A DNA stretch of 58,236 nucleotides from SAR92 clade bacterium (lineage in GTDB: Bacteria > Pseudomonadota > Gammaproteobacteria > Pseudomonadales > Porticoccaceae). Shown piece by piece: positions 38,504-48,469 of this stretch. The stretch lies in assembly GCA_014381985.1 (NCBI GenBank), contig JACNKP010000021.1, positions 1-58,236 of the forward strand, read 5' to 3'. A program made the position numbers and the translations under genes. How positions within the stretch are numbered: position 1 is the first letter of the stretch; every line of letters starts with the position of its first letter. The notes below the pieces were generated by a model. It saw only the letters and a program-made list of their open reading frames with translations. It did no database searches and had not been told where the DNA came from.

Positions 38504-39589
38504 CTATAGAACAGCTCTTGGATAGGATCCGAGCACCCTAAGATCGACGACATCAGCAGCCAAATCAGCCAGCACTTGCGCGACTGAAGCATCTTCAGTG
38601 TGACCAACAAAGTCAATAAAGAACACATAAGACCATTTGCTGCTGCGCGAAGGCCGAGATTCAAGGCGCGTCATGTCAACATTGTTGCGCCGAAACGGCT
38701 CAATAAGATTATGTAGGGCGCCAGGCTGGTTCTTAACTGACACAACAATCGACGTTCTATCATCGCCACTAGGTGCCACTGAATCTCTAGCAATAATCAA
38801 GAAACGTGTTGAATTATCGGGTCTATCTTCAATTTTTTCCCAGATTTTCTCTAATTCAAAAAGTTCGCAGGACATATCACCTGCAATGGCCGCCGAATTC
38901 CACTCACCCTGCACTCGCCTTGCCGCCTCAGCATTACTACTTACCGCTATGCGCTCGATATTCGGATAATTCGAGTTTAGCCACTGCCGGCACTGCGCTA
39001 ATGACTGAGCATGAGAATAAACTCTCGTTATATTTTCTGATTTAGTGTTTTCGCCAATCATAAAATGTTGATGGATACGTAATTCCACTTCACCACAAAT
39101 TTTGATGGAGGAATCCATAAAGCTATCTAGCGTATGGCTAATAACGCCTTCAGTAGAATTTTCGACCGGCACTACACCGTAATCACAAGCGCCGGCAAGA
39201 ACTTCTCGAAATACCTCATCGATGGCCGCTTTAGGAACGCTAATTGCACCGTCACCAAAATGTTTAAGCGCTGCCTCTTGAGTGAATGTCCCCTCAGGAC
39301 CTAAAAAAGCGACTCTAATAGGCTGCTCAAGAGCAAGGCAGGCAGACATAATTTGGCGAAACAATCTTGCCATGTCTTCATTATCAAGAGGCCCTTTATT
39401 GGCCTCCATAATATGCCGAAGGACCTGAGCTTCGCGCTCAGGCCTATAATAGACTGTATCACCCTGACTTTTTTTAACCTGAGCAACCTGTTTCGCACAA
39501 TCCGCCCGCTGACTTATTTTCTCCATAATCTGGAGATCTAAGGCATCAATTTCATCCCTAAGCGACAGCAATTCATTTTCTTCAGACAT
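38504..39589 (-). CDS. pheA: Chorismate mutase / prephenate dehydratase
   Basis: The bifunctional P-protein of phenylalanine synthesis: chorismate to prephenate to phenylpyruvate. The 361 residues contain an AroQ mutase domain (about 1-88, LRDEIDALDLQIMEKISQRADCAK), the dehydratase domain (about 92-280, VAFLGPEGTFTQEAAL and DNSTRFLII), and a C-terminal ACT domain with GALHNLI and ESRPSR that binds phenylalanine for feedback inhibition. It follows gyrA by 26 bases; serC, which sits between them in Pseudomonas, is missing. Confidence 0.97.
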   Translation of the reverse strand: MSEENELLSLRDEIDALDLQIMEKISQRADCAKQVAQVKKSQGDTVYYRPEREAQVLRHIMEANKGPLDNEDMARLFRQIMSACLALEQPIRVAFLGPEGTFTQEAALKHFGDGAISVPKAAIDEVFREVLAGACDYGVVPVENSTEGVISHTLDSFMDSSIKICGEVELRIHQHFMIGENTKSENITRVYSHAQSLAQCRQWLNSNYPNIERIAVSSNAEAARRVQGEWNSAAIAGDMSCELFELEKIWEKIEDRPDNSTRFLIIARDSVAPSGDDRTSIVVSVKNQPGALHNLIEPFRRNNVDMTRLESRPSRSSKWSYVFFIDFVGHTEDASVAQVLADLAADVVDLRVLGSYPRAVL

Positions 39590-39615
39590 ACGTCACCTTT
39601 TTAAGCGTTTTCAGT

Positions 39616-42213
39616 CTAGTCAGTCGCAGCATCTTCAACTTCAGCGCCATCAGACTCTGACTCTGACTCAACAAAATCATCCTCTTCAGGTTCTGCGATT
39701 CTTGCCAAACTAACAAGATTTTCATTTTCTTTAAGCCTAATTATCCGAACACCCTGAGTGTTACGCCCAACCACAGAAACCTCATCACCACGCGTTCTAA
39801 CCATAGTTCCCTGATCAGAAATTAACATAATTTCATCGCCAGAAAATAATTGCGTCGCACCCACTAGGGGCCCATTTCGCTCACTTGCCTGGATCGCAAT
39901 CATCCCTTTACCACCGCGCCCTTTAGTCGGAAATTCATCAACCTTAGTACGCTTGCCATAACCGTTCTCGCACACAGTCAACAGGAAGCCATCTAACTCT
40001 GGTATCACCATAGAGATGACCGAATGATTCTCAGGTAAGCGCATGCCTCTGACACCCTTAGACACGCGCCCCATGGCACGAACATCGGTCTCAGAAAACC
40101 GTACGGCCTTACCTTCACTGCTAAATAACATGATATTTTGGCTGCCATCAATAATAGCGGTGCCAACCAGATGATCACCTTCCACTAAGTCAACTGCGCG
40201 CAAGCCAACACTGCGCGGTCGCGAGTATTGATCAAGTGACGTCTTCTTCACCGTGCCATTGGCAGTCGCCATGATCACGAATTTATCTTCGCTATACTCC
40301 TCCACTGGCAATATCGAACTAATACGCTCACCCTCACCCAAAGGCAACAGGTTCACCACCGGACGACCTCGAGAATTACGCCCTGCCACCGGAATTTGAT
40401 AGACTTTCAGCCAGTACACCTTACCCAGGTTGGTAAAACAAAGGATCGTCGTATGAGTGCTCGCCACTAACAGGTGCTCAACGAAATCTTCATCTTTAAC
40501 GGCAGTAGCCGACTTACCCATACCTCCGCGGCGCTGCGCCTGATAATCACTTAAAGGTTGCGTCTTAGCATAACCTCCGTGGGAAATAGTCACGACCCGA
40601 TCTTCTTCCGTAATCAAGTCCTCGACTGTTAAATCATGCTGAGACTCAATAATTTCTGTTCGGCGCTCATCACCAAATTCTTCAACTACCGCCTCCAACT
40701 CGTCACGAATGACCGTCATAAGACGCGTAATGTCGCCGAGAATATCTTGATAATCCGCTATTTCATCAAGTTTAACTGCAAACTCCTCGATGATTTTGTC
40801 ATGCTCCATTCCGGTCAGTCGGTGTAAGCGAAGCTCTAGGATATCTTTAGCTTGCTCAGGGGACAGGAAGTACTTCCCGTCCCGCAACCCAAAGTGATCT
40901 TCCAGCCAATCAGGACGAGCCGCTTCTGGCCCAGCCCGATCTAACATCTGAAGTACAGAGCCCGGATTCCAGCCTCTCGCGATCATAGCCTCTCGAGCAT
41001 CTGCTGGAGTGTTTGATTCCTTAATCAGGACAATAATCTCATCTATGTTGGCCAGCGCTATGGCAAAACCTTCCAAGGTATGAGCCCGCTCACGCGCCTT
41101 ACGCAACAAGAAAATAGTTCTACGCGTAACCACCTCACGGCGATGCCGAACAAAGGCTTCCAACATTTCTTTAAGGTTCAAAATTCTCGGCTGGCCATCA
41201 ACTAATGCCACCACGTTAATGCCAAAGACGTTCTGCAGCTGCGTTTGAGCATAAAGATTATTCAGGACTACTTCACCCATTTCGCCACGCTTTAACTCAA
41301 TAACAACACGCAGGCCATCTTTATCAGACTCATCTCGAAGCTCAGAGATACCCTCCAGCTTTTTCTCTTTAACCAATTCAGCAATCCGCTCAATTAGTCG
41401 CGCTTTATTCAACTGATAAGGTATTTCAGTAACAATAATCGTCTCACGGCGCGTTTTTTCATCTACCTCAATGGTAGCCCGAGCACGCATATAGATGCGT
41501 CCACGGCCGGTGCGGTATGCTTGAATGATGCCAGCCTTGCCATTGATGATAGCGCCCGTAGGGAAATCGGGGCCAGGGATATACTCCATAAGCTCATCAA
41601 TAGTAATTTCACTATTATCGATCAAAGCCAGACACCCTTTAACCACCTCAGTCAGGTTGTGAGGCGGAATGTTAGTCGCCATACCCACCGCAATTCCTGA
41701 GGACCCATTAACTAGCAGGTTAGGGACTCGGGTTGGCATAACTACAGGTATTTGTTCAGTCTCATCATAATTTGGCGCAAAATCGACAGTGTCTTTCTCT
41801 AAGTCCTCTAGGAGAGCGTGGGCGATCTTAGTCATACGGATTTCGGTATATCTCATAGCCGCAGCCGAATCACCATCGACAGAGCCAAAATTACCTTGAC
41901 CGTCAACTAGCATGTATCGGAGAGAGAACGGTTGGGCCATGCGGACGATAGTCTCATACACGGCCGAATCACCATGAGGATGATATTTACCAATCACGTC
42001 ACCCACAACTCGAGCAGATTTCTTGTAGGCTTTATTCCAATCGTTATTCAATTCGCTCATAGCGAACAATGCCCGTCTGTGCACCGGCTTAAGACCATCA
42101 CGCACGTCTGGCAGCGCTCGACCGACGATAACGCTCATCGCATAATCCAAATAGGATTGCTTGAGCTCATCCTCAATGTTAACTGGAACAATTTCTTTGG
42201 CTAAATCACCCAT
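39616..42213 (-). CDS. gyrA: DNA gyrase subunit A
   Basis: The breakage-reunion subunit of gyrase, a type IIA topoisomerase that supercoils DNA. The 865 residues match the family. Catalytic Tyr122 lies in AAMRYTEIR. The quinolone-resistance region has Ser83 and Glu87 ([15 protein letters not shown]); Ser83 is the susceptible form and Glu87 is natural in some genera. The C-terminal beta-pinwheel carries the GyrA box as QRRGGMG, where Lys or Arg is usual at the sixth position. The tail is very acidic ([20 protein letters not shown]). It is divergent from mtaD across 216 bases in which I found no convincing gyrA promoter. Confidence 0.99.
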   Translation of the reverse strand: MGDLAKEIVPVNIEDELKQSYLDYAMSVIVGRALPDVRDGLKPVHRRALFAMSELNNDWNKAYKKSARVVGDVIGKYHPHGDSAVYETIVRMAQPFSLRYMLVDGQGNFGSVDGDSAAAMRYTEIRMTKIAHALLEDLEKDTVDFAPNYDETEQIPVVMPTRVPNLLVNGSSGIAVGMATNIPPHNLTEVVKGCLALIDNSEITIDELMEYIPGPDFPTGAIINGKAGIIQAYRTGRGRIYMRARATIEVDEKTRRETIIVTEIPYQLNKARLIERIAELVKEKKLEGISELRDESDKDGLRVVIELKRGEMGEVVLNNLYAQTQLQNVFGINVVALVDGQPRILNLKEMLEAFVRHRREVVTRRTIFLLRKARERAHTLEGFAIALANIDEIIVLIKESNTPADAREAMIARGWNPGSVLQMLDRAGPEAARPDWLEDHFGLRDGKYFLSPEQAKDILELRLHRLTGMEHDKIIEEFAVKLDEIADYQDILGDITRLMTVIRDELEAVVEEFGDERRTEIIESQHDLTVEDLITEEDRVVTISHGGYAKTQPLSDYQAQRRGGMGKSATAVKDEDFVEHLLVASTHTTILCFTNLGKVYWLKVYQIPVAGRNSRGRPVVNLLPLGEGERISSILPVEEYSEDKFVIMATANGTVKKTSLDQYSRPRSVGLRAVDLVEGDHLVGTAIIDGSQNIMLFSSEGKAVRFSETDVRAMGRVSKGVRGMRLPENHSVISMVIPELDGFLLTVCENGYGKRTKVDEFPTKGRGGKGMIAIQASERNGPLVGATQLFSGDEIMLISDQGTMVRTRGDEVSVVGRNTQGVRIIRLKENENLVSLARIAEPEEDDFVESESESDGAEVEDAATD

Positions 42214-42429
42214 AATTTATAATTATTTCCGCATTATTGAAGTCAACTGGGAGGTAAAACACAACACGCCTCCACACTCAAAAAAAAACTAGCTGTAACA
42301 CCTAAAATCAGCCTTTAAACTTGACGAATTTTAACATAGTTAGGGCCCAGAATGTCGCTTTTATTGCCGCCATAGCTCTTACTGAAGATAAAAAATAGGT
42401 ATACTCCAATACAAATACTGGGAGCCTGC

Positions 42430-43755
42430 ATGACACCAATAAAAATAGACCTATTAATCAATTGTCAGTGGATAATTCCTATCATTCCAGAAAATAAAGT
42501 ATTGCATAACTGCGCATTGGCGATAGACAAGAGTCGAATACTCGGAATTTTTCCGCAAGCAGAGGCAAATAAGCGCTTTTTGGCCCACACAGTAGAGCAT
42601 CTTCACCAACATATTCTTATGCCCGGACTAGTCAATAGCCACGGTCACGCTGCAATGAGTTTATTGCGTGGATATGCCGACGACTTGGCTTTAGAGCCCT
42701 GGCTAAAAGACCACATATGGCCTGCGGAAAAACTTTTTGTTACCGAACAATTCGTTCATGATGGCACTCGATTATCTATCGCAGAGATGATCAAAACGGG
42801 CACGACTTGCTTTGCTGATATGTATTTTTACCATGACAGTATTGCTGAAGAAGCGCGAAATGCTGGAATACGAAGCCAAATCGGATTCACCGTTCTGGAC
42901 TTTCCAACACATTTTGGCAAAGACGCAGACGACTACATCCACAAGGGGCTAGCTTTTAGGGATAGATGGAACGACCACCCACTCATTAAAGTCGCTTGCG
43001 CACCTCATGCACCCTACACGGTATCAGATGAGACGCTTAAAAAGATATCCACCTATTCTAACGAGCTGGACATGGCGATACACATGCATTGCCATGAGAC
43101 GGCCACTGAAGTACAAGAATCAATGAACACATATGGTGTCAGACCCCTGCAACGACTTAATGATCTAGGCATATTGCTGCCTCAAACTCAGCTAGTACAC
43201 ATGACGCAGATTAACGATAAAGATATCGCCCTCTTAAGGGCCCACCAGTGCCATATTATGCATTGCCCAGAATCAAATCTTAAACTTGCTAGTGGCTTTT
43301 GCCCCGTATCAAAACTCATTGATAATGGTATCAACGTAGCTATAGGCACCGATGGCGCGGCTAGCAACAATGATCTGAACTTATTTGGTGAATTAAAAAC
43401 AGCTTCTCTGCTCGCTAAAGGTATATCGGGCGATGCAAGCAGCCTCGACGCGCATGCCGCACTGAGAATGGCCACCATTAATGGCGCCAAGGCGTTAGGC
43501 TGGGACGAAGAGATCGGCAGCCTAGAGAAAGGGAAATACGCAGATATTATCGCCGTAAAAATAGACTCCGTCGGTCAACAACCGTTGTATAATGCCGCTT
43601 CTCAATTGGTTTATACCAACTCTGGGCCTCAAGTATCCCATAGCTGGGTGGCTGGAAAATTACTCATGGAAGATCGTAAATTACACACCATCAATGAGCA
43701 AAATCTGATCCGAACGACGGAAGACTGGCGTAACAAAATTCAAGCCAGTGCGTGA
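42430..43755 (+). CDS. mtaD: TRZ/ATZ family hydrolase (MtaD-like: MTA/SAH deaminase)
   Basis: A 441-residue amidohydrolase with metal ligands His71 and His73 (VNSHGHAAMSLLRG), HMHCHETATEV, and GTDGAASNNDLNLFGELK. It belongs to the group that deaminates 5-methylthioadenosine and S-adenosylhomocysteine. In Pseudomonas mtaD lies next to gyrA and feeds MTA recycling through mtnA; here mtnA is not adjacent. It is divergent from gyrA and followed by ubiG after 39 bases, as in Pseudomonas. A possible -10 TATACT lies about 25 bases upstream of the start but its -35 is weak. Substrate range is inferred from the group. Confidence 0.9.
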   Translation: MTPIKIDLLINCQWIIPIIPENKVLHNCALAIDKSRILGIFPQAEANKRFLAHTVEHLHQHILMPGLVNSHGHAAMSLLRGYADDLALEPWLKDHIWPAEKLFVTEQFVHDGTRLSIAEMIKTGTTCFADMYFYHDSIAEEARNAGIRSQIGFTVLDFPTHFGKDADDYIHKGLAFRDRWNDHPLIKVACAPHAPYTVSDETLKKISTYSNELDMAIHMHCHETATEVQESMNTYGVRPLQRLNDLGILLPQTQLVHMTQINDKDIALLRAHQCHIMHCPESNLKLASGFCPVSKLIDNGINVAIGTDGAASNNDLNLFGELKTASLLAKGISGDASSLDAHAALRMATINGAKALGWDEEIGSLEKGKYADIIAVKIDSVGQQPLYNAASQLVYTNSGPQVSHSWVAGKLLMEDRKLHTINEQNLIRTTEDWRNKIQASA

Positions 43756-43794
43756 CGTGCACAATCAAAACCCTTGCTTAAGGTATAAAATATA

Positions 43795-44493
43795 ATGAAT
43801 GTCGACCCCCATGAGATCCACAAATTTGAACAGCTCGCCAGCCGATGGTGGGATCGTAACAGTGAATTCAAACCACTACATGACATAAATCCTCTGCGGG
43901 CCAACTGGATTGACAAACTAGCGCCTGTTGCCGAGAAAAATCTATTAGATGTCGGCTGCGGCGGCGGCATACTTTGCGAGGCCATGGCCCAGCGAGGCGC
44001 CGCCGTGACCGGCATCGACATGGGTGACGCACCCCTTGCCGTTGGCAATCTGCACAAGCTTGAATCGGGCTTGAATATAAACTATGTCAAAGCCACTGCC
44101 GAAGACTATGCCGAAGACCATATCGGTGCATTCGACAGGGTCACATGCCTTGAAATGCTTGAGCATGTTCCAGAACCCTCTTCCGTAGTAACGGCCTGCG
44201 CTAAAATGACAAAGCCTGGAGGTACCGTTTTTTTCTCTACGATAAATCGCAACCCAAAGTCTTATCTGCTGGCGGTTATCGGGGTAGAGTATATTTTACG
44301 CATGCTACCAAAAGGCACTCACGAGTACGCCAAATTTATTCGTCCATCTGAGTTAGGAGAATGGATACGAAATGCCGGATTAGAAGTGACGCACATGACG
44401 GGCTTAGTCTACAACCCTATAACTAAAAATTACCGATTAAATAAGCGTGACGTCGACGTAAACTATATGATCTGCGCACGCAAACCAACTTAA
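43795..44493 (+). CDS. ubiG: Ubiquinone biosynthesis O-methyltransferase UbiG
   Basis: A SAM-dependent methyltransferase that performs both O-methylations of ubiquinone synthesis at the inner membrane. The 232 residues are close to E. coli UbiG (240). Motif I is [16 protein letters not shown] near 50-65; [25 protein letters not shown] at the start, [11 protein letters not shown] and [13 protein letters not shown] are typical. The neighbours mtaD and mupP match Pseudomonas, where the gene lies in the same order. Confidence 0.97.
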   Translation: MNVDPHEIHKFEQLASRWWDRNSEFKPLHDINPLRANWIDKLAPVAEKNLLDVGCGGGILCEAMAQRGAAVTGIDMGDAPLAVGNLHKLESGLNINYVKATAEDYAEDHIGAFDRVTCLEMLEHVPEPSSVVTACAKMTKPGGTVFFSTINRNPKSYLLAVIGVEYILRMLPKGTHEYAKFIRPSELGEWIRNAGLEVTHMTGLVYNPITKNYRLNKRDVDVNYMICARKPT

Positions 44494-44511
44494 ATCAAAG
44501 GATTATGCCTA

Positions 44512-45171
44512 GTGAAATTTAAAGCTCTCCTTTTTGATTTAGACGGCACTTTACTCGACACAGCACCGGACTTTATTGCGGCACTGAACACCCAGCTAGA
44601 GTTGCATAACCGAAAACCAATGCCAGACTCTGCTATTCGCAGCAGTGTCACCAATGGTTCCGTGGGTCTTATCCAAGCTGGTTTTGGCCTCAAACCTGGT
44701 GATAAGCAATTTGACGCTATCCGCGAAGAGTATTTGGCCCTCTACTTTAGTGATATAGCCGTTAAAACTGTTTTATTTGAAGGGGTACAGCGTGTCCTAG
44801 ATACCTGCTCCGCCAGGAATATTCCCTGGGGGATAGTGACCAACAAACCTTGGAAATACACTCAACCTGTACTTGAACAATTGAATTTAATCAAAAAAGC
44901 AGCCACTGTTATCTGCCCAGATCATGTCAAGCACCCCAAGCCTGACCCCGAGGCAATATTTGCGGCCTGTAACGAACTATCAGTATCGCCCAAAGACTGC
45001 GTTTATCTCGGGGATCACCGACGGGATATTGATGCAGGTAAAGCATCAGGTATGCGCACTATTGCAGCAGGGTGGGGCTATATAGATGCCCAAGAACGTA
45101 TCGAAGACTGGGGTGCCGACCATATAGTTGAGCATTCCTCCCAGTTACATAATCTGCTGTTTAACCGCTAG
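44512..45171 (+). CDS. mupP: HAD phosphatase, probable N-acetylmuramate 6-phosphate phosphatase MupP
   Basis: A 219-residue HAD hydrolase: Asp9 and Asp11 in FDLDGTLLDTA, then GIVTNKPWKYT, CPDHVKHPKPDPEAI and YLGDHRRDIDAGKASG. The Gph (phosphoglycolate phosphatase) family is one reading, but in Pseudomonas the gene between ubiG and a YciK-type dehydrogenase is MupP, which dephosphorylates MurNAc 6-phosphate in the peptidoglycan recycling route that bypasses de novo UDP-MurNAc synthesis. Position and length fit MupP. The start is GTG with GGA nine bases upstream. The other recycling genes (amgK, murU, anmK) are not in the window. Confidence 0.82.
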   Translation: MKFKALLFDLDGTLLDTAPDFIAALNTQLELHNRKPMPDSAIRSSVTNGSVGLIQAGFGLKPGDKQFDAIREEYLALYFSDIAVKTVLFEGVQRVLDTCSARNIPWGIVTNKPWKYTQPVLEQLNLIKKAATVICPDHVKHPKPDPEAIFAACNELSVSPKDCVYLGDHRRDIDAGKASGMRTIAAGWGYIDAQERIEDWGADHIVEHSSQLHNLLFNR

Positions 45172-45187
45172 ATAACAGGACTAACCT

Positions 45188-45952
45188 TTGCTTTCTACTC
45201 CCGACATTACCTGCTATAAACCAGGCCTAGACCACCTTGCAAAACGCATCATACTGGTGACAGGAGCTGGCGACGGCATCGGCAAAGCAGTCGCTATAGG
45301 CGCCGCCAAATCTGGTGCGACTGTTATCCTAGCGGGCCGGACAGTCGCAAAATTAGAGCAGGTTTATAATTTAATTGTTGAAGCCGGCGGGCCCGAACCT
45401 AGCATTTACCCTGTCGACTTAGCTGGCGCCACGGCCAAAGACTACGACGATCTAGGCGCCTTAATTGATGAGCAATTTGGCCGCCTTGACGGGCTACTTC
45501 ACAACGCTGCCATTTTAGGTCTTCGCTCTCCACTGACAAGCTACTCTAGCGAACTCTGGAGCAAAGTGATTCAGGTCAATCTCACCGCCCAATTCCAAAT
45601 GACACAAAGTTTAATGACCGTTTTAGAAAAGTCCCAAGATGCTTCGATTATTTTTACCACATCAGGCGTCGGTAGAGTCGGCAAGGCATTCTGGGGAGCT
45701 TATGCGGTATCCAAATTTGCTATCGAGGGCATGGTCCAGACTTGGGCCTCAGAAGTTGAAGGGCTGGGCTCAGTGCGCATAAACGCCATTAACCCTGGTG
45801 CCACAAGAACCAACATGCGCGCTCAAGCGTTCCCCGCGGAAAACCCAAACGACCTAAAAACCCCTGAAGATATACTACCCGCCTATCTATACCTATTGGG
45901 CCAAGACAGCATAGGGGTCAACGGACAGTCAATTGAGGCGCAACTCAGATAA
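45188..45952 (+). CDS. yciK: YciK family short-chain dehydrogenase
   Basis: A 254-residue NAD(P)-dependent oxidoreductase of the SDR family. The cofactor loop is VTGAGDGIGKAVA near 27-39; the active-site Tyr172 and Lys176 lie in YAVSKFAIEG; NAAILG follows the usual NAG position. It resembles E. coli YciK, whose substrate is unknown. The start is TTG with AGGA seven bases upstream. It follows mupP by 16 bases, as in Pseudomonas, and stops 4 bases from the converging rluB. Confidence 0.9.
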   Translation: MLSTPDITCYKPGLDHLAKRIILVTGAGDGIGKAVAIGAAKSGATVILAGRTVAKLEQVYNLIVEAGGPEPSIYPVDLAGATAKDYDDLGALIDEQFGRLDGLLHNAAILGLRSPLTSYSSELWSKVIQVNLTAQFQMTQSLMTVLEKSQDASIIFTTSGVGRVGKAFWGAYAVSKFAIEGMVQTWASEVEGLGSVRINAINPGATRTNMRAQAFPAENPNDLKTPEDILPAYLYLLGQDSIGVNGQSIEAQLR

Positions 45953-45956
45953 GACC

Positions 45957-46805
45957 CTAAAGTGATTGCTTTTTATACGGATTCCCGCGCGCGCGCAACT
46001 TCTTTTCTTTGCGCTCACGAATGTCTCGATAAACATTTTTCTCACTGAACCTTGGCGGCTTCAAATCAACTGCACGAAACAGCGATATCACTTGCTTGGG
46101 GTCCAACTCGATGAATTCGGACCGACGAACAATAGAGGGTAACTCTATAGGCCCATAACTAATCCGCTTAAGTCGATTTACCTCAACACCTTGAGATTCC
46201 CATAGTCGGCGAACCTCTCGGGTCTTACCTTCGGCTAAGATCACTCTAAACCAACGATTACTGCCACTTCTCTCATCAGCACTCTGAGCATGCTGAGTTT
46301 TTACGGTCTGGAATTTGGCGACCCCATCTTCAAGGACTACGCCTTCTGTAAGCCTTGCTATCATCGCTTCATTCACATCCCCATGTATCCGCGCCATATA
46401 CTCCCGCTTGATCTCATAGGAGGGGTGCATCAAGCGATTGGCAAGCTCGCCATGCGTTGTAAAGAGCAGTAATCCACTTGTATTAATATCCAATCGGCCA
46501 ATCGCGATCCAACGACCTCGAGACAGTCGAGGGAGATTATCAAACACCGTAGGACGACCATCGGGGTCCGACGCAGTGCATATTTCACCCTCAGGCTTGC
46601 TATACATAAGCACCCGAGGAGTATCATCAGTGACAATTTTGATCGCTCGACCATCAACCAAAATGCGGTCGTCAGACTCAGCGCGGTCGCCTAAGGTAGC
46701 AACAGTTCCATTGACTGACACTCGGCCTCCAGCAATCCACTTTTCAAGCTCTCGTCTCGAACCAAGACCCGCGGTAGCCAGCAACTTTTGTAATTTTTCA
46801 CTCAT
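45957..46805 (-). CDS. rluB: 23S rRNA pseudouridine(2605) synthase RluB
   Basis: Forms pseudouridine at position 2605 of 23S rRNA. The 282 residues have an N-terminal S4 RNA-binding domain (LQKLLATAGLGSRRELEKWI near 4-23) and the RsuA-family catalytic domain with GRLDINTSGLLLFT (catalytic Asp in GRLD) and AEGKTREVRRL. The C-terminal tail is basic. The start overlaps the scpB stop by four bases. In E. coli rluB is near yciO; here scpA and scpB lie between them, as in several other gammaproteobacteria. Confidence 0.95.
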   Translation of the reverse strand: MSEKLQKLLATAGLGSRRELEKWIAGGRVSVNGTVATLGDRAESDDRILVDGRAIKIVTDDTPRVLMYSKPEGEICTASDPDGRPTVFDNLPRLSRGRWIAIGRLDINTSGLLLFTTHGELANRLMHPSYEIKREYMARIHGDVNEAMIARLTEGVVLEDGVAKFQTVKTQHAQSADERSGSNRWFRVILAEGKTREVRRLWESQGVEVNRLKRISYGPIELPSIVRRSEFIELDPKQVISLFRAVDLKPPRFSEKNVYRDIRERKEKKLRARGNPYKKQSL

Positions 46806-47551
46806 CGATTACTACCTTTTTCTTCGTTATTATCATAGGCATCTGCCTCAGCTGGGTGCTCTTGTCCATCAGGACTTGTCTCATCAGGTCCATCCGCCTG
46901 TTGATCCAGCGCAAAATCATCCAACCCTGAATCCAAATCATCAGCCTCATCGTTAGCAGCCAACGGTGCTGTTTCCTCTGCAGAATCTCCTGACAGCGCC
47001 AACTCTAACGCTGGATCAAGGTCAGAGAAATCTTTTATTTCACTTAGTACAGGCAAATGATCAAGGCTCTTAACATTAAAGTAATCAAGGAATTTTTTAG
47101 TAGTGGCATACAACGCCGGGCGGCCTGGCACATCGCGATGTCCAACGATGCGCACCCATTCGCGCTCTTGCAGCGATTTAATAATATCTGAACTCACCGC
47201 CACACCTCTAACGGCTTCAATGTCGCCCCGAGTCAGAGGCTGCCGATAAGCAATGAGTGCTAGTGTCTCGAGCATAGCGCGAGAATATCGCTTGGGCTTT
47301 TCCTCCCACAACCGATTAACCCAGGTCGCCAAGCCTTGAATGACCTGAAACCGATAGCCGCTAGCTACCTGCTTGAGTTCAAATCCACGACCCCGGCAAT
47401 CTGATTCTATCTCATCTAAAGCAGCCTTAATCTGATCTTTTGGCGGCCGCTCGTCGTCTTCGAATAATGATTCCAACCGATTAATATCTAAGGGTTTAGA
47501 CGCGGCTAGCAGGGCGCCTTCAACTATCTGTCTCAATAAATCTGAATTCAT
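46802..47551 (-). CDS. scpB: Segregation and condensation protein B
   Basis: A winged-helix protein that, with ScpA, forms the regulatory part of an SMC complex in chromosome condensation. The 249 residues have an N-terminal ScpB core (about 1-180): AIL-type LETLALIAYRQPLTRGDIEAVRGV and GRPALYATTKKFLDYF are family hallmarks. The C-terminal ~65 residues are a very acidic, low-complexity tail (Asp/Glu-rich) that the core family lacks. It overlaps scpA and rluB by four bases each. Its SMC partner is not in the window. Confidence 0.95.
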   Translation of the reverse strand: MNSDLLRQIVEGALLAASKPLDINRLESLFEDDERPPKDQIKAALDEIESDCRGRGFELKQVASGYRFQVIQGLATWVNRLWEEKPKRYSRAMLETLALIAYRQPLTRGDIEAVRGVAVSSDIIKSLQEREWVRIVGHRDVPGRPALYATTKKFLDYFNVKSLDHLPVLSEIKDFSDLDPALELALSGDSAEETAPLAANDEADDLDSGLDDFALDQQADGPDETSPDGQEHPAEADAYDNNEEKGSNR

Positions 47552-48405
47552 GATGCTCTTGCTTTAATGTGTATAGGGCCAAAAGATTCGTTTTGCACAA
47601 TCTCAACTAGTGATTCTTTGATTAATTCCATAACCGCCAAAAAGGTTACTACAACACCCAATCTGCCCTCTGCGACCTTAAACAGGCTAACAAAAGGAAT
47701 GAATTGTTCGCCACGCAATCTCTCCAGCACCTGAGACATGCGTTCTCGGGTAGACAGCTTTTCTCGCTCAATATGATGGCTTTCAAACATCTCAGCGCGT
47801 CGCAAAACGTCAGCAAGCGCAGTCAAAATCTCCCTCATATCAACATCTGGGTATTGCCGTTGTTGTTCTCGCCCAGGCGCATCTGCGGAGGCTTGATGCA
47901 AATCACGACCCACTCTAGGAATTTCATCAATATCTTCAGCAGCCGTTTTAAAGCGCTCATATTCCTGAAGACGTCGAATCAACTCAGCCCGCGGATCGCC
48001 CTCATCGTCCTCTTCCATAATTTGACGCGGAAGTAACATGCGAGACTTTATCTCCGCCAGCATAGCCGCCATGACCAAATATTCTGCTGCCAACTCAAGC
48101 TGAATAGAGCTCATCAAATCGATATAACCCATATATTGCCGAGTAATTTCAGCAACATTAATCTCTAAAATATCAAGATTTTGACGTCTAATGAGATATA
48201 AAAGTAGGTCAAGCGGGCCTTCAAAAGCCTCTAAGATGACCTCAAGAGCATCTGGGGGTATATAAAGATCCTTAGGTAAGCTGGTTAACTCCTTACCTTG
48301 CACCACCGCAAATGGCATTTCTTCCTGCTGAGGGCGCGATGACACCACTGCGCTCGACTTTGACGACGGCAAGATAATCTCACTTGATATTGCTTCGCTA
48401 GCCAC
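47548..48405 (-). CDS. scpA: Segregation and condensation protein A
   Basis: The kleisin that bridges the two heads of an SMC dimer in chromosome segregation. The 285 residues contain the kleisin N-domain (FEGPLDLLLYLIRRQNLDI, YLVMAAMLAEIKSRMLLP) and a C-terminal winged helix. The first ~35 residues (Ser-rich, ending near PQQEEMPF) look extra. The start is GTG at 48405 preceded by a GGGGG stretch; Met30 is an alternative and would remove this extension. It overlaps scpB by four bases and follows yciO by 64 bases. Confidence 0.93.
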   Translation of the reverse strand: MASEAISSEIILPSSKSSAVVSSRPQQEEMPFAVVQGKELTSLPKDLYIPPDALEVILEAFEGPLDLLLYLIRRQNLDILEINVAEITRQYMGYIDLMSSIQLELAAEYLVMAAMLAEIKSRMLLPRQIMEEDDEGDPRAELIRRLQEYERFKTAAEDIDEIPRVGRDLHQASADAPGREQQRQYPDVDMREILTALADVLRRAEMFESHHIEREKLSTRERMSQVLERLRGEQFIPFVSLFKVAEGRLGVVVTFLAVMELIKESLVEIVQNESFGPIHIKARAS

Positions 48406-48469
48406 AGACTACCCCCGTATTTTCTCTACCTTATTATAACCGTAATAACGCCTGCGGACATCTTCATTA

